From the NCBI RefSeq assembly GCF_002887815.1, contig NZ_PDHO01000019.1:1-64000 (forward strand): a DNA stretch of 64,000 bases, read 5' to 3'. The notes beneath the pieces are model-generated. The model searched no databases. It was given only the letters and a program-made list of their open reading frames with translations, and was not told where the DNA came from. A program made the position numbers and the translations under genes. Positions 1 to 8,551 of this stretch are shown in pieces. Every line of letters starts with the position of its first letter. The stretch's first letter is position 1. This DNA comes from Mycobacterium sp. ENV421. GTDB lineage: Bacteria; Actinomycetota; Actinomycetes; Mycobacteriales; Mycobacteriaceae.

Positions 1-66
1 CCGATGTCCTGAGACACGCCATTCCTATGTCCTGGAACCACACACTGCCGGGGGCACTTTCTGCCG

Positions 67-1197
67 CTAGGCGATCGACTGGCTGGCGTCGCCGCCGACG
101 TCCGGTCGACGCCGGTCGATCGGGTCGGTGTCCTGGTGCCGGCAGCCGTTGCCGCCGGCGCGCTTGGCTCGGTACATCGCCCAGTCGGCGTTGCCGACCA
201 GCCGGTCGATGAGCACCTTGTGGTCACCGTAGGTGTCGGACAACCGGACCGCGGTGGTCCCGACGCTGGCGGTGACACCGGCCGGCGACTCCGCGATCGC
301 GGTGCAGATCCGTTGCGCCAACTCATTGCAGTCCGCGCTGGGCAACGCGGTCGCGACCACGAACTCCTCGCCTCCGCTGCGGGCGACCACCGCCTCGGCG
401 CCGGCAGCATCCTCGATGGCACGGGCGACATGCACCAGCGCCTCGTCGCCTGCGGCGTGGCCGTAGCGGTCGTTGACCGACTTGAACTTGTCCAGATCGA
501 TCAGGGCCACCGCCAGGTGAGCGTCGGCATGACGTCCCGACTCGATCAGCCCGAACGTCTGAGTGTGGAAAAGTCGCCGATTGAGTAAGCCGGTCAGCGG
601 ATCACGTTCGGCGCGAAGAAGATCGACGCCGAGCGCATTCACCAGGATCTGGATGGCCAGCGGCAGCGCGATATTGACCTGGATGATCAGCCACCAGTCC
701 ACGCCGGCGATGATCAGCTGCCCGTTGGCGGCCATGCGCACCGCACCCCAGGTGGCGACGGTGGCCGCGACCGAGAAGTTGTACAGCACCAGGAGGGTGG
801 TGTGGAAAAACGCGATGTAGGCGCCGATCGTCGCGAACGAAATGCAGCCGACCAGGGCGTGCAGTGGACTCGGATTGGCCACGCAGGCCAACGCCATCGA
901 CGCGTTGGTGATCAACACGAACACCACCGACTCACGCCGGGTCGGCCACTTGGCCGTGAAGAGGACAGCCCCGACCACCCCGCCGGCAATGGCCAGCCAC
1001 GTCATCGCTCTGGGAACGGTTCCGACCGGACCGTCCGGCGAATGCAGCATGCCCACCAGACACGCGACCATCGATACCGCAAGGAATGCCATCAGCGCGC
1101 GCGCCGGACCGCGCATGCCACGGTCAGCGAGGTAGCCGCTCAACCATTCGTAATGGGTGGATTGCTGCCACCAACGCCTGAGCGCATCCCTCACCAT
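67..1197 (-). CDS. Membrane-anchored GGDEF diguanylate cyclase
   Basis: This 376-aa protein probably makes cyclic di-GMP at the membrane. The N-terminal half (about residues 30-190) is a run of roughly six hydrophobic segments. A GGDEF domain follows, with the family entry motif DPLTGLLNRR just after the last helix and the active-site signature SGGEEF, an accepted GGEEF variant. The RxxD product-inhibition site normally found about five residues before the signature is missing (AGAEAVVA instead), so allosteric feedback is probably absent. The ATG at 1197 is used; a GTG one codon later is equally possible. The next gene upstream on this strand is a GAF-ANTAR regulator. Activity is inferred from motifs. 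Confidence 0.88.
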   Translation of the reverse strand: MVRDALRRWWQQSTHYEWLSGYLADRGMRGPARALMAFLAVSMVACLVGMLHSPDGPVGTVPRAMTWLAIAGGVVGAVLFTAKWPTRRESVVFVLITNASMALACVANPSPLHALVGCISFATIGAYIAFFHTTLLVLYNFSVAATVATWGAVRMAANGQLIIAGVDWWLIIQVNIALPLAIQILVNALGVDLLRAERDPLTGLLNRRLFHTQTFGLIESGRHADAHLAVALIDLDKFKSVNDRYGHAAGDEALVHVARAIEDAAGAEAVVARSGGEEFVVATALPSADCNELAQRICTAIAESPAGVTASVGTTAVRLSDTYGDHKVLIDRLVGNADWAMYRAKRAGGNGCRHQDTDPIDRRRPDVGGDASQSIA

Positions 1198-1266
1198 TGA
1201 GCGACCCCCACGAGCACCAAGAACTTCGGACCAACGATACCGCCGGTTCGGGGACGCTCGTGCCGA

Positions 1267-1950
1267 CTACGTGCCCCTGGTCGCGATTACCCGATTCGCG
1301 ATGTCGACCAACCTGGTGTTGGAGGTCTGCGACAGCTCGCGCAGCATCTCGAACGCGCGCATGGCGTCGACGTTGAACCGTTCCATGATCACGCCCTTGG
1401 CCTGCCCGATGACATCGCGGGTGGTCAGCGCGGACTCGAGTTGCTCTCCGTGCTTGCTGGCCAGGACTGCCGACGCGGCGTGAGCGGCCAGCACCGACCC
1501 GATCGCCTCGGACTGCCCGTCGAAGGCGTGCGGCTGCATGCCGAACAGATTCAGTGCGCCCGCGGTGGTTTTTCCGGTGTACAGCTTGAACGACAAGCCG
1601 CTGCGCACCCCGAGTTCGGTGACCGCGGAGCTGTACTTCGGCCAGCGCCGCTCGGTGGTGAAGTCGTCGGTGCGCACGATCAGCTCGTCGACGGCGGCCT
1701 GGATGCACGGTCCTTCCCCGCAGGCCTCCTGCAGTGCGTCGAGTTGGTAGATCAATTCCGACGTCCCGAACAGGGACTCGAACTTGCCGCCCTTGCCGAT
1801 CAGCAGCACGCCACAGGTGTCGGTCCCGGGAATCATCTCCGTCGCCGCGGCGGTCACCCCTGCCAGCACCTCGTCGACATTGCGGGGCGGCGCGGTCGCT
1901 CGGGCCAACTCCGCCATCCGCAGCGCAAGATCGTGGTTGGGCACAGACAT
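1267..1950 (-). CDS. GAF-ANTAR RNA-binding antitermination regulator
   Basis: This 227-aa protein has an N-terminal GAF sensory domain (about residues 20-160) and a C-terminal ANTAR domain (about 165-220). The latter has the typical IGQAKGVIMERF segment followed by an AFEMLRELSQ helix. ANTAR proteins bind paired hairpins in nascent RNA and prevent termination, so the likely role is post-initiation gene control in response to a signal sensed by the GAF domain. I start it at the ATG whose product begins MSVPNHDLALRM. An in-frame extension of 39 codons exists but reads as basic, low-complexity sequence unlike a domain. The signal and the RNA targets cannot be told from the sequence. Confidence 0.88.
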   Translation of the reverse strand: MSVPNHDLALRMAELARATAPPRNVDEVLAGVTAAATEMIPGTDTCGVLLIGKGGKFESLFGTSELIYQLDALQEACGEGPCIQAAVDELIVRTDDFTTERRWPKYSSAVTELGVRSGLSFKLYTGKTTAGALNLFGMQPHAFDGQSEAIGSVLAAHAASAVLASKHGEQLESALTTRDVIGQAKGVIMERFNVDAMRAFEMLRELSQTSNTRLVDIANRVIATRGT

Positions 1951-2178
1951 GAGGCAAGTCTTACTCACGATTGCCGGATTGACGAACGCGCCTGGCAAAT
2001 CGAGACGTTTGCGGATTCTCAACGAGGGCATGCTGCGCAGCAAGCGGACGCGGTGGTCGACACCCACGTCCGCGAGGTCCTGTCGGTTCAGACCGCGAGC
2101 CGACGGGGCCGCCCCTAGTTATCGCGTGCTCTGCGCAATCCGGCCCGGCACTCTCTTAGCTGTAGTAATTTCGGCGCT

Positions 2179-3408
2179 GTGGCGAGCAATGTCTGGATTC
2201 TTGGCGGCTATCAGAGCGACTTCGCCCGCAACCTCACGCGGGAGAGTCGCGATTTCGCCGATCTCACCACCGAGGTCGTCGACCTGACTCTGTCCGCGGC
2301 GATGATCGACGCCGCGGACATCGACGTCGTGCACGTCGCCAATGCGTTCGGCGAGATGTTCGCCCGCCAGGGTCACCTCGGCGCGATGCCCGCCACCGTC
2401 CACGACGGACTGTGGGACACCCCCGCGACCCGGCACGAGGCGGCGTGCGCCTCCGGTAGCGTCGCCGCGCTGGCGGCGATGGCCGATCTGCGGGCCGGCA
2501 ACTACCGCACCGCACTGGTGGTCGGCGTTGAGCTCGAGAAGACGGTGCCCGGCGACGTCGCGGCCGCCCACCTCGGCGCCGCCGCATGGACCGGCCATGA
2601 GGCCGGGGACGCCACGTACGTGTGGCCGTCGATGTTCTCCCGCGTCGCCGACGAATACGACCGTCGCTTCGGCCTCGACGACGCCCACTTGCACGCGATC
2701 GCGGCGCTGAATTTCGCCAACGCCAAGCGCAACCCCAACGCCCAGACCCGCGACTGGGCGGTCCCCGATCTGGTCACCGGCGGCAGCGACGACGCGGTCA
2801 ACCCGCCCACCGAGGGCCGGATCCGCCGCTACGACTGCAGCCAGATGACCGACGGCGGCGCGGGCGTCGTCCTGGTCAACGACGACTTCCTGCGCGACCA
2901 CCCTGGCGTGCGCCCGATCGGGCTGATCGAGGGCTGGGGTCACCGCACCGTCGGCTTGGGGCTGCAACAGAAGCTCGACCGCGACGCGGCCAACCCCTAT
3001 GTACTGCCCCATGTTCGGGGTGCCGTGCACGACGCGTTCGGCCGCGCCGGCGTCGGCCTCGACGATCTCGACGGCATCGAGGTGCACGACTGCTTCACCC
3101 CCAGTGAGTACCTGGCCATCGACCACATCGGCCTGACCGGGCCGGGCGAGTCCTGGAAGGCGATCGAGAACGGCGAGATCGAGATCGGCGGCCGGCTTCC
3201 GATCAACCCCAGCGGCGGCCTGATCGGTGGCGGCCACCCGGTGGGCGCGTCCGGCATCCGGATGATGCTCGACGCCGCCAAACAGGTGAGCGATCTCGCC
3301 GGCGGCTACCAGGTTGACGGCGCGCGCCGCTTCGGCACGCTCAATTTCGGCGGAAGTACCGCAACCACAGTCAGTTTCGTGATCAGATCGGCAGACGATG
3401 GACACTGA
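2179..3408 (+). CDS. SCP-x/lipid-transfer-type thiolase (Rv0914c-like)
   Basis: This 409-aa thiolase-superfamily enzyme probably works on acyl-CoA substrates. The nucleophile cysteine lies in EAACASGS. The HDCFTPSEY motif and the late GGHPVGASG motif mark the SCP-x / lipid-transfer branch. The C-terminal CxG motif of classical thiolases is replaced by LNFGGS, so the second catalytic cysteine is missing, as in other members of this branch. It starts at GTG 2179 and overlaps the following carotenoid-oxygenase gene by 11 bp, so the two are co-transcribed. In M. tuberculosis the equivalent pair is, from memory, Rv0914c-Rv0913c. The physiological substrate is unknown. Confidence 0.87.
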   Translation: MASNVWILGGYQSDFARNLTRESRDFADLTTEVVDLTLSAAMIDAADIDVVHVANAFGEMFARQGHLGAMPATVHDGLWDTPATRHEAACASGSVAALAAMADLRAGNYRTALVVGVELEKTVPGDVAAAHLGAAAWTGHEAGDATYVWPSMFSRVADEYDRRFGLDDAHLHAIAALNFANAKRNPNAQTRDWAVPDLVTGGSDDAVNPPTEGRIRRYDCSQMTDGGAGVVLVNDDFLRDHPGVRPIGLIEGWGHRTVGLGLQQKLDRDAANPYVLPHVRGAVHDAFGRAGVGLDDLDGIEVHDCFTPSEYLAIDHIGLTGPGESWKAIENGEIEIGGRLPINPSGGLIGGGHPVGASGIRMMLDAAKQVSDLAGGYQVDGARRFGTLNFGGSTATTVSFVIRSADDGH

Positions 3409-4915
3409 GATCGTCGGCAAGTTCCTGTCGACGCTACCCGAGGACGACGACCACCCCTACCGCACCGGCCCCTGGCGGCCGCAGACCACGGAGTGGCGCG
3501 ACGACGACCTCACCGTCGTCGACGGCGAGATCCCCACCGACCTCGACGGGGTGTACCTGCGCAACACCGAGAACCCGCTACACCCCGCGCTGAAGGCGTA
3601 TCACCCCTTCGACGGTGACGGGATGCTGCACATCGTCGGCTTCCGCGACGGAACAGCGTTCTACCGCAACCGGTTCATCCGCACCGACGGGTTCGAGGCG
3701 GAGAACGCCGCGGGCGGTCCGCTCTGGCCCGGCCTGGCCGAACCGTTGTCGCTGGCGAAGGTCGACTACGGCTGGGGCGCGCGCACCCTGATGAAGGACG
3801 CCTCCAGCACCGATGTCGTGGTGCACCGCGGCACCGCGCTGACGAGCTTCTACCAGTGCGGAGACCTGTACCGGGTGGATCCGTACTCCGCCGAGACGCT
3901 CGGCAAGGAGACATTCAACGGTGGGTTCCCGGGCGACTGGGGTGTCTCAGCCCATCCGAAGGTCGACGACCGCACCGACGAGATGCTGTTCTTCAACTAC
4001 TCCAAGAACGCGCCGTACATGCACTACGGCGTCGTCGACGCCAACAACGACCTGGTGCACTACACCGATGTGCCGCTGCCCGGCCCGCGGCTACCGCACG
4101 ACATGGCGTTCACCCGAAACTATGTGATCCTCAACGACTTCCCGCTGTTCTGGGATCCGGAGCTGCTGCAGCGCGACGTGCACATGGCCCGGTTCCACCG
4201 CGACATACCGTCGCGCTTCGCGGTGCTGCCCCGGCGAGGCACGAGTAGCCAGATCCAGTGGTTCGAGGCCGACCCGACGTTTGTGCTGCACTTCGTCAAC
4301 GCCTACGAGGATGGCGACGAGATCGTGCTGGACGGCTTCTTCCAGGGCGATCCCGAGCCGACCGACAACGGCACCGGCACCAAGTGGCAACGGGCGTTCC
4401 GGTTCCTCGCGCTGGACCGCATGCAGGCCCGGCTGCACCGCTGGCGGCTCAACCTCGTCACCGGCGGACTCACCGAAGAACCGTTGTCGGACAGCATCAC
4501 CGAGTTCGGCATGATCAACACCGGCCACCTGGGCGAGCCGTATCGCTACACCTGGGCGGCCAGCGGCAAGCCGGGCTGGTTCCTGTTCGACGGGCTGGTC
4601 CGTCACGACGTGCGCACCGGCGCCGAGGAACGTTATTCCTTCGATGACGGGGTCTACGGCAGCGAAACCGCGATGGCGCCCCGTGTCGGCAGCCGGGGCG
4701 AGGACGACGGCTACCTGGTCACCCTGACCACCGATATGACCGCAGATGCCTCCTACTGCCTGGTCTTCGACGCGGCTCGGCTGGCCGACGGCCCGGTGTG
4801 CAAGCTCAAACTGCCCGAACGGATCTCGAGTGGCACCCACTCCACCTGGGTGGCCGGCTCCGCGCTGCGCCGGTGGCATACCGCCGACTCGGCGGCCGAT
4901 GCGATCGGTTTGTAG
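3398..4915 (+). CDS. Carotenoid oxygenase (RPE65/CCD family, Rv0913c-like)
   Basis: This 505-aa member of the carotenoid cleavage oxygenase family is a seven-bladed beta-propeller with a non-haem iron held by four histidines. Candidate ligands appear in the expected order: SAHPKV, LPHDMAFT, VLHFVNAYEDGDE and SSGTHSTW. Length is normal for the family. It overlaps the thiolase upstream by 11 bp, and its stop codon shares a base with the regulator start downstream, so the three form one operon. Known members cleave carotenoids, apocarotenoids or stilbenes; the sequence does not say which applies here. Pairing with a thiolase suggests the cleaved product is passed to acyl-chain processing, which is inference. 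Confidence 0.9.
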   Translation: MDTEIVGKFLSTLPEDDDHPYRTGPWRPQTTEWRDDDLTVVDGEIPTDLDGVYLRNTENPLHPALKAYHPFDGDGMLHIVGFRDGTAFYRNRFIRTDGFEAENAAGGPLWPGLAEPLSLAKVDYGWGARTLMKDASSTDVVVHRGTALTSFYQCGDLYRVDPYSAETLGKETFNGGFPGDWGVSAHPKVDDRTDEMLFFNYSKNAPYMHYGVVDANNDLVHYTDVPLPGPRLPHDMAFTRNYVILNDFPLFWDPELLQRDVHMARFHRDIPSRFAVLPRRGTSSQIQWFEADPTFVLHFVNAYEDGDEIVLDGFFQGDPEPTDNGTGTKWQRAFRFLALDRMQARLHRWRLNLVTGGLTEEPLSDSITEFGMINTGHLGEPYRYTWAASGKPGWFLFDGLVRHDVRTGAEERYSFDDGVYGSETAMAPRVGSRGEDDGYLVTLTTDMTADASYCLVFDAARLADGPVCKLKLPERISSGTHSTWVAGSALRRWHTADSAADAIGL

Positions 4916-5871
4916 TGACCGCAGTGCACTCCGCCGAGACGCCCACCGTCTTGGCGCCTGACAGTCCCAACGCCATCGGGCGGATGCTGGGGCTGCTCGG
5001 CGACGAGTGGAACCTGTTGATCATCCAGCAGGCGCTGCTCGGCGCCAGCCGCTACAGCCAGTTCATGTCACGGCTGCCGATCTCGAACTCGGTGCTGACC
5101 AACCGGCTCCGCACACTGGTCGGCGACTGCCTGCTGACCCGCAAGGTGCATGCCTCGACCCGGGCGCGCACCGAGTACCTGATCACCGGCCGCGGTCGCT
5201 CACTGTGGCCGACGATGCTGGCGATCTGGGAGTGGGAACGCAACTGGGTCACCGAACATCGGGCGACCTTGCCCGCGATGCGCCACGCGCCGTGCGGGTC
5301 GGATTTCGCGCCGTTGTTGCGCTGCAACAGCTGTCACGCCGTCGTCACCGGATCCGAGGTGGAGTTGGCCCTCGGACCGAGTGGCGACTGGGCCCGGTCC
5401 GCGCCGGCCGCCGCGACGCGGCGCCGCTCGGAATCGGACGGCAGCGCGCGCCAGGCCGGGCTGTTCCCCGAGACCATGAGCGTCTTCGGCAATCGTTGGG
5501 CCGCAGCGCTTTTGGTGGCGGCATTTCTCGGCACCTCCCGCTTCACCGATTTCCAGACCCAGCTCGGGGCCCCGCCCAGCCTGCTGGCCGAACGGCTCCA
5601 GACGTTCTGCGCCCTTGGCGTGTTCACCACGTCGCCTGCGGACCGGTCCGGTCCGGAGCGGGCCGCCTACCTGCTGACCGACAAGGGTCGGGCGTTCTTC
5701 CCGGTGTTGACCGCCGCACTGCAGTGGGCGCAATGGTGGTTCCAGGCGCCGGAGGGTCCGGCCGTGGTGATGACCCACCACGACTGCGGGGCAGAGTTCA
5801 CCGGTGAACTGGCCTGCGACCGGTGCACCGAACGGCTCACCGGGGCCGAGGTCGGCACCGTCGCTATTTAG
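4915..5871 (+). CDS. Tandem HxlR-like winged-helix regulator with two zinc-ribbon-like ends
   Basis: This 318-aa protein contains two HxlR-type winged-helix units in tandem. The first (about residues 18-105) has GDEWNLLIIQQALLGASRYSQF. The second (about 185-290) has GNRWAAALLVAAFLGTSRFTDF. Each is followed by a short cysteine-containing tail: HAPCGSD...CNSC after the first and HHDCGAE...CDRC after the second. The gene therefore looks like an internal duplication of an HTH-plus-zinc-ribbon module. The chosen GTG at 4915 overlaps the carotenoid-oxygenase stop (TAGTG). It probably controls the thiolase/oxygenase operon it ends. Its last codons overlap the convergent lipoprotein gene by 8 bp. Confidence 0.8.
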   Translation: MTAVHSAETPTVLAPDSPNAIGRMLGLLGDEWNLLIIQQALLGASRYSQFMSRLPISNSVLTNRLRTLVGDCLLTRKVHASTRARTEYLITGRGRSLWPTMLAIWEWERNWVTEHRATLPAMRHAPCGSDFAPLLRCNSCHAVVTGSEVELALGPSGDWARSAPAAATRRRSESDGSARQAGLFPETMSVFGNRWAAALLVAAFLGTSRFTDFQTQLGAPPSLLAERLQTFCALGVFTTSPADRSGPERAAYLLTDKGRAFFPVLTAALQWAQWWFQAPEGPAVVMTHHDCGAEFTGELACDRCTERLTGAEVGTVAI

Positions 5872-6478
5872 CCGGGATTATCTGGAATCCCTTGAGGATC
5901 ATCGCCGAATCGGCTGCGTACGTGGGGTTGTCGGGCTTGATCGTCTGCACGGTCAATGTGCTGACGTAGTTCACGTCACCGTCGTTGAAGACCACTGCCA
6001 GCGAGGTCGCGGTGCGGGCCGGGATCTTGCCCATCGCCGGGGCGGTGTACGTCGTGGACTGGGCCGTCGACCCGCAGATCGTCGCCGAACTGGTCTTGAG
6101 GTCCGTCACCTTCAACCGCGCCACCAGCTGCTTGTTCTGAATGTCGAGGATTTGCTGGGCATTGCCCTCCTTGGCGGCCACCTTCTGCAGGGTGACGACC
6201 GCGTTCGGCGTGAATCCGTCCTCGGCCAGCGCCGGGTTGCGGATGGCGTACCGGATGGATTCGGAGTCCAATTTGTCGGTGCGTTCCCAGCCCTGTGGCT
6301 GCGGCAGCCGAAGCCGCGGCTCCTGGTCGGTTCGGGTGGGGACGTCGACGAGCGGCGCCGACACCTCGGCGCATTTGGCCGCGACCGGCTTGTTGTCGTC
6401 GGAACAGCCCGTGATCGTCACCGCCAGTGCGGCCGCCAGTACGGCCGCCACGATTCCCGTCGCCTTGCGCAAAGTCAT
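5864..6478 (-). CDS. LpqN/LpqT-type lipoprotein
   Basis: This 204-aa exported lipoprotein has a basic n-region (MTLRK), a hydrophobic stretch and a lipobox ending VTITGC, with the lipidated cysteine near residue 25. The mature part resembles the mycobacterial LpqN/LpqT family: a single compact alpha/beta domain with phrases such as GWERTDKLDSESIRYAIRNP. Family members in M. tuberculosis have been linked to cell-envelope protein interactions; no enzymatic motif is visible. The ATG at 6478 is followed by a clean signal peptide. The gene diverges from hsp20, with the CIRCE element in the gap. Confidence 0.82.
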   Translation of the reverse strand: MTLRKATGIVAAVLAAALAVTITGCSDDNKPVAAKCAEVSAPLVDVPTRTDQEPRLRLPQPQGWERTDKLDSESIRYAIRNPALAEDGFTPNAVVTLQKVAAKEGNAQQILDIQNKQLVARLKVTDLKTSSATICGSTAQSTTYTAPAMGKIPARTATSLAVVFNDGDVNYVSTLTVQTIKPDNPTYAADSAMILKGFQIIPAK

Positions 6479-6535
6479 CCCTTCGAAAGCCCGGCCCAGC
6501 CTACCGGTGGCGGGGGAAAATCCGGTCGGAAAGTA

Positions 6536-6562
6536 TTAGCACTCGCCACCATCGAGTGCTAA
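6536..6562. promoter_or_regulatory. Perfect CIRCE operator (HrcA binding site)
   Basis: The sequence is TTAGCACTC, nine unrelated bases, then GAGTGCTAA: an exact match to the consensus CIRCE inverted repeat bound by the heat-shock repressor HrcA. It lies 71 bp upstream of the hsp20 start and 57 bp upstream of the divergent lipoprotein start. HrcA itself is not in the window. Confidence 0.95.
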
Positions 6563-6633
6563 TCTGGCCGTGCACAGTAAAGCTGCCCGCCAGGGTGGTG
6601 GGCTTGCGTTCAGCGATGCAGGAGGTGAGTACT

Positions 6634-7083
6634 GTGCTCCGCTTCGATCCGTTCAATGAACTTGAAGCCATGACCCGGGGACTGCTGCCCAGCCAAACCG
6701 GAACCGATCGCAGCCCCCGATTCATGCCGATGGACCTCTACAAGGTCGAGGACCATTACGTCCTGACCGCCGACCTTCCCGGTGTGGATCCCGGTTCGAT
6801 CGACGTCAACGTCGACAACGGCACGCTCACGCTGACGGCGCACCGCTCGGCCCGCTCCGAGGACTCGGTGCAGTGGCTGACCAGCGAGCGGTTCTTCGGC
6901 ACCTACCGTCGCCAGTTGGCACTCGGCGAAGGTATCGACACCGCCAAGATCTCGGCCACCTACGAGAACGGTGTTCTGACGGTGACGATCCCGCTGGCCG
7001 AGCGCGCCAAGCCACGCCGCATCGAGGTCACCCGCTCCGGCGAAGGCAAGCCGATCGAGCCGACGACCATCGAAGCGGGCTGA
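6634..7083 (+). CDS. hsp20: Hsp20/alpha-crystallin small heat-shock protein
   Basis: This 149-aa small heat-shock protein is an ATP-independent holdase. The alpha-crystallin domain spans about residues 30-130, with the family hallmark ADLPGVDPGSIDVNVDNGTLTLTA and a late ENGVLTVTIPLAE segment that contains the GVL motif. The N-terminal MLRFDPFNELEAMTRG resembles the mycobacterial 18-kDa antigen family. I choose GTG 6634 because AGGAGGTGAG lies just ahead; a frame upstream is open but implausible. A perfect CIRCE upstream implies repression by HrcA and heat induction. A 16-bp hairpin follows the stop. Confidence 0.93.
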   Translation: MLRFDPFNELEAMTRGLLPSQTGTDRSPRFMPMDLYKVEDHYVLTADLPGVDPGSIDVNVDNGTLTLTAHRSARSEDSVQWLTSERFFGTYRRQLALGEGIDTAKISATYENGVLTVTIPLAERAKPRRIEVTRSGEGKPIEPTTIEAG

Positions 7084-7105
7084 GGCCCAAACGATTCCGT
7101 GACGT

Positions 7106-7143
7106 TCCGTGCTCAGCCGCCAGCTTCGGCGGCTGAGCACGGA
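7106..7143. terminator. Hairpin terminator between convergent hsp20 and GAF-EAL genes
   Basis: A perfect 16-bp inverted repeat (CCGTGCTCAGCCGCC and its complement plus one flanking T:A pair) encloses a 6-base loop. It lies 22 bp after the hsp20 stop and 29 bp beyond the end of the convergent EAL gene. There is no U-tract, which is usual for mycobacterial terminators. It probably serves both directions. Confidence 0.8.
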
Positions 7144-7172
7144 CACGTCGTAGTCTGGCCTCACATCATGGT

Positions 7173-8489
7173 TCAGCCGGCGAGATCGAGGACATCTGAG
7201 GGTCGGCCGAGATGGAACCCCTGGCCGTATTCGATGCCGAGGTCGATCAGCGTCTCGAGCTGGCTCGGCGTCTCGATCGCCTCGGCCACTGTCTTCGCCC
7301 GTAATTCGGAGGCAAGGGATTTCAGTGCCGTCGCCATTGCCCGCTTGACCGGATCGTCGTCGATACCGGCGATCAACTCTCCGTCGATCTTGATGATGTC
7401 GGGACGTAGCCGCAACAACTGGGTGAAGTTGGCGTATCCGGCGCCGGCATCGTCGACCGCGATCGATACGCCGCGGTCCCGCAACGGTTTCAAACCGGAC
7501 TCGAGATCAGCGGGAAATGGCTCATGCTCGGTGATCTCGACGATCAGCGCCCGGTCCTGGGCCGCGAGCGTGTCGTGAATCGCCGGCTCCAGCGCCGCGC
7601 TCGGACTCAGGTTGACAGCTACCGGACAGTCATCGGGGATCGGATGCGCCGCCCTCAAGATCGTGCACAGCGCGGCATATTCCAGGTCGACGCCGCGGCC
7701 GAGTCGCCGGGCAGCGGCGAACCAGTGCATCGGCGTCAGATCCGATGACTCGGGAAACCTCATCAGCCCCTCGTAGGCGGCGGTGGTGCCGTCTTCCAGA
7801 CGGACGATGGGCTGAAAGACCGCCCTGAGCGCATCCGGCTGAGCCAGAACTGCGTCGAGCCGTTCTTGCAGACTCTCGGTCTCCACCGCTTCCGGAACCA
7901 TCACCGAGGCGACGAACCGCGCCGTGAGCGCGCGTTGCCCCCGCTCGTCGCTGTCGGTCATCACCTGAGTCAACAGCTCCGACAGTTGCAACTGGGCGCC
8001 GACGAGGGCCGAGACGAACTCGCTGATCGCCAGTAGCGCGTCGACGTCCGATTCCGAGAACGCGCCGACGGTGGTGGCCGCCAGCAGCAGTGAACCGATC
8101 GGGTCGCCGTTGTACTTCAGCGGAATCACCGCCCATGACCGAGTGCCCCACTGCTTGTTGGTCGCGCGGACGCGTGCCGACAGCCGTTCGTCGATCAGTG
8201 CATCGTGGATCAACATCGGATGGTTTTCCCGTGCCGCAAGGCCCTGAAAACTGGTGTCCCTGGGCACCACGAAACCCGTCGTCGCCGCGAGCACGCCGTG
8301 CGCGGACACAGTCACGTACGCGTCATCAGAGCCGCGGAGCAGCGTGACGGCGGCGCCGTCGGCGGCATGCATGAACGCGCTCACCTGTTCGGCGACACGA
8401 CCAACCAACTGCGCCGGGTCCATCGAGGCGGTCAGTGCCCGTACCAGTCGCTCCACAGCACCCCCATCTCCGCGCCGCTGGAGGGCCAT
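7173..8489 (-). CDS. GAF-EAL cyclic-di-GMP phosphodiesterase/sensor
   Basis: This 438-aa soluble protein has a GAF domain (about residues 15-170) and an EAL domain (about 210-435). The signature glutamate is in AYEGL at 240-242, so the motif reads EGL. The other expected residues are visible: NLSP, EITEHE, DDAGAG in place of DDFGTG, IKID, AEAIET and YGQG. Because the metal and substrate positions are kept, hydrolysis of c-di-GMP is plausible; a binding-only receptor cannot be excluded. The ATG at 8489 gives a product that starts directly before the GAF domain. A GTG 14 codons earlier is the main alternative. It could counteract the GGDEF protein at the left edge. Confidence 0.85.
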   Translation of the reverse strand: MALQRRGDGGAVERLVRALTASMDPAQLVGRVAEQVSAFMHAADGAAVTLLRGSDDAYVTVSAHGVLAATTGFVVPRDTSFQGLAARENHPMLIHDALIDERLSARVRATNKQWGTRSWAVIPLKYNGDPIGSLLLAATTVGAFSESDVDALLAISEFVSALVGAQLQLSELLTQVMTDSDERGQRALTARFVASVMVPEAVETESLQERLDAVLAQPDALRAVFQPIVRLEDGTTAAYEGLMRFPESSDLTPMHWFAAARRLGRGVDLEYAALCTILRAAHPIPDDCPVAVNLSPSAALEPAIHDTLAAQDRALIVEITEHEPFPADLESGLKPLRDRGVSIAVDDAGAGYANFTQLLRLRPDIIKIDGELIAGIDDDPVKRAMATALKSLASELRAKTVAEAIETPSQLETLIDLGIEYGQGFHLGRPSDVLDLAG

Positions 8490-8551
8490 GGCGCCGTGAG
8501 GCGTATTTCTCAGTCCATGCACGACAGTACTGGGTGGATGGGTGATATCCG

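Noticed and set aside
1..66. ATGTCCTG repeated at the left edge (positions 4 and 27)
   Set aside because: Only two short copies; too little sequence before the window edge to judge.
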